Positions 63,648-64,000 of a stretch of DNA of 64,000 nt are shown here, in pieces. The position numbers and the translations under genes are program-made. Position 1 is the first letter of the stretch. The number at the start of each line of letters is the position of its first letter. Source of the stretch: Cupriavidus metallidurans CH34 (GTDB lineage Bacteria > Pseudomonadota > Gammaproteobacteria > Burkholderiales > Burkholderiaceae); NCBI RefSeq assembly GCF_000196015.1, contig NC_007973.1:2170001-2234000 (forward strand), given 5' to 3'. The notes beneath the pieces were generated by a model. That model searched no databases. It was not told the DNA's origin and saw only the letters and a list, made by a program, of their open reading frames with translations.

Positions 63648-64000
63648 TCAATCCTTCAAGCCGGAAAGCTCCCGGCGCAACGATGCCACATTGGCTTCGC
63701 TGCGGGTGATGTCGTCACGAAGCCGCGCGACGCGATCCAGGTACTTCTGATAATTGCGCTCGCCGCCCTGGCGCTCCGGCTCGCCGTTGTTGTACTCGGC
63801 GCGCAGGCCGGCCAACCTGGCCTCCTCGGTCTGCAGCTCGGTTTCCAGCACTGTGCGACGCTCGCTATCACGGCTCTTTTGCGTAGCGCTATCCACGCGC
63901 GGGAAGCTGGTCGGCGACGTAGCTGCCGCCGACTTGCCACCCGAAGGCGCGCCACCAGCGCGCGAGCCGGGTACGGTGACCACATCCGGCAGGTTCAGCC
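63648..64000 (-). CDS. Coiled-coil protein (DUF4124-type C-terminus), partial at window edge
   Basis: Reading frame open to the right edge, so only the C-terminal 117 or so residues are seen. They are charged and helical (SERRTVLETELQTEEARLAG, LDRVARLRDDITRSEANVASL). In Cupriavidus and Ralstonia a DUF4124 protein with such a tail sits between glnA and ntrB, which is my basis for the name; the N-terminal domain is outside the window. Confidence 0.6.
   Translation of the reverse strand, partial: LNLPDVVTVPGSRAGGAPSGGKSAAATSPTSFPRVDSATQKSRDSERRTVLETELQTEEARLAGLRAEYNNGEPERQGGERNYQKYLDRVARLRDDITRSEANVASLRRELSGLKD

Overview
The window looks like part of a chromosome of a Burkholderiales beta-proteobacterium, most likely Cupriavidus or a close Ralstonia relative. 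This rests on high GC, the ccoNOQP-ccoG-ccoH/fnr cluster, the odhA-odhB-lpdA order, the rimP-nusA-infB-rbfA-truB operon, an RluB with long Arg/Gly-rich tails, and ntrB-ntrC at the right edge. No species is claimed.

Positions 1-14911 are an integrated mobile island that ends at the 3' end of an initiator tRNA-fMet (14912-14987, minus). From left to right it holds: a partial insertion element (1-1853); the C-terminal half of a tyrosine integrase cut by that element (1854-2324); an unknown gene; an AlpA-like HTH regulator; a primase-type zinc-finger protein; a winged-helix protein whose gene contains a cluster of palindromic iterons (4197-4416); a complete second copy of the insertion element in the opposite orientation (4597-8113, 5-bp target duplication CCGGC); a run of small overlapping Cys-rich or coiled-coil genes (8199-9737); a palindrome-rich non-coding stretch (9738-10114); an HK97-type major capsid gene (10115-11455); and a cargo zone (11.7-14.8 kb) with two exported proteins, a DUF2971 protein, a ParB-like gene remnant and a small HTH protein. 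This reads best as a phage satellite carrying one virion gene and a lambda-O-like origin inside its initiator gene, later damaged by two insertions. Portal, protease and terminase genes are not visible.

Positions 15-64 kb are core chromosome. An FMN reductase, a 3-hydroxyisobutyryl-CoA hydrolase and a sterol-desaturase-like membrane protein come first. Then typA; a MarR regulator with an OprM-EmrA-EmrB type tripartite efflux operon (20.1-25.2 kb); the leftward translation/transcription operon rimP-nusA-infB-rbfA-truB with an attenuator-like leader; and scpB-rluB. The microaerobic respiration block follows (35.4-45.3 kb): fnr, ccoG/H, ccoNOQP, the copper ATPase ccoI with ccoS, and perfect or near-perfect FNR boxes upstream of ccoI and ccoN. 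After it come zapE, the 2-oxoglutarate dehydrogenase operon odhA-odhB-lpdA, the glycerol-3-phosphate importer ugpBAEC with ugpQ, a HAD phosphatase, an M30-like metalloprotease lipoprotein with a small lipoprotein, and the nitrogen two-component system ntrB-ntrC, with a truncated coiled-coil gene at the right edge.
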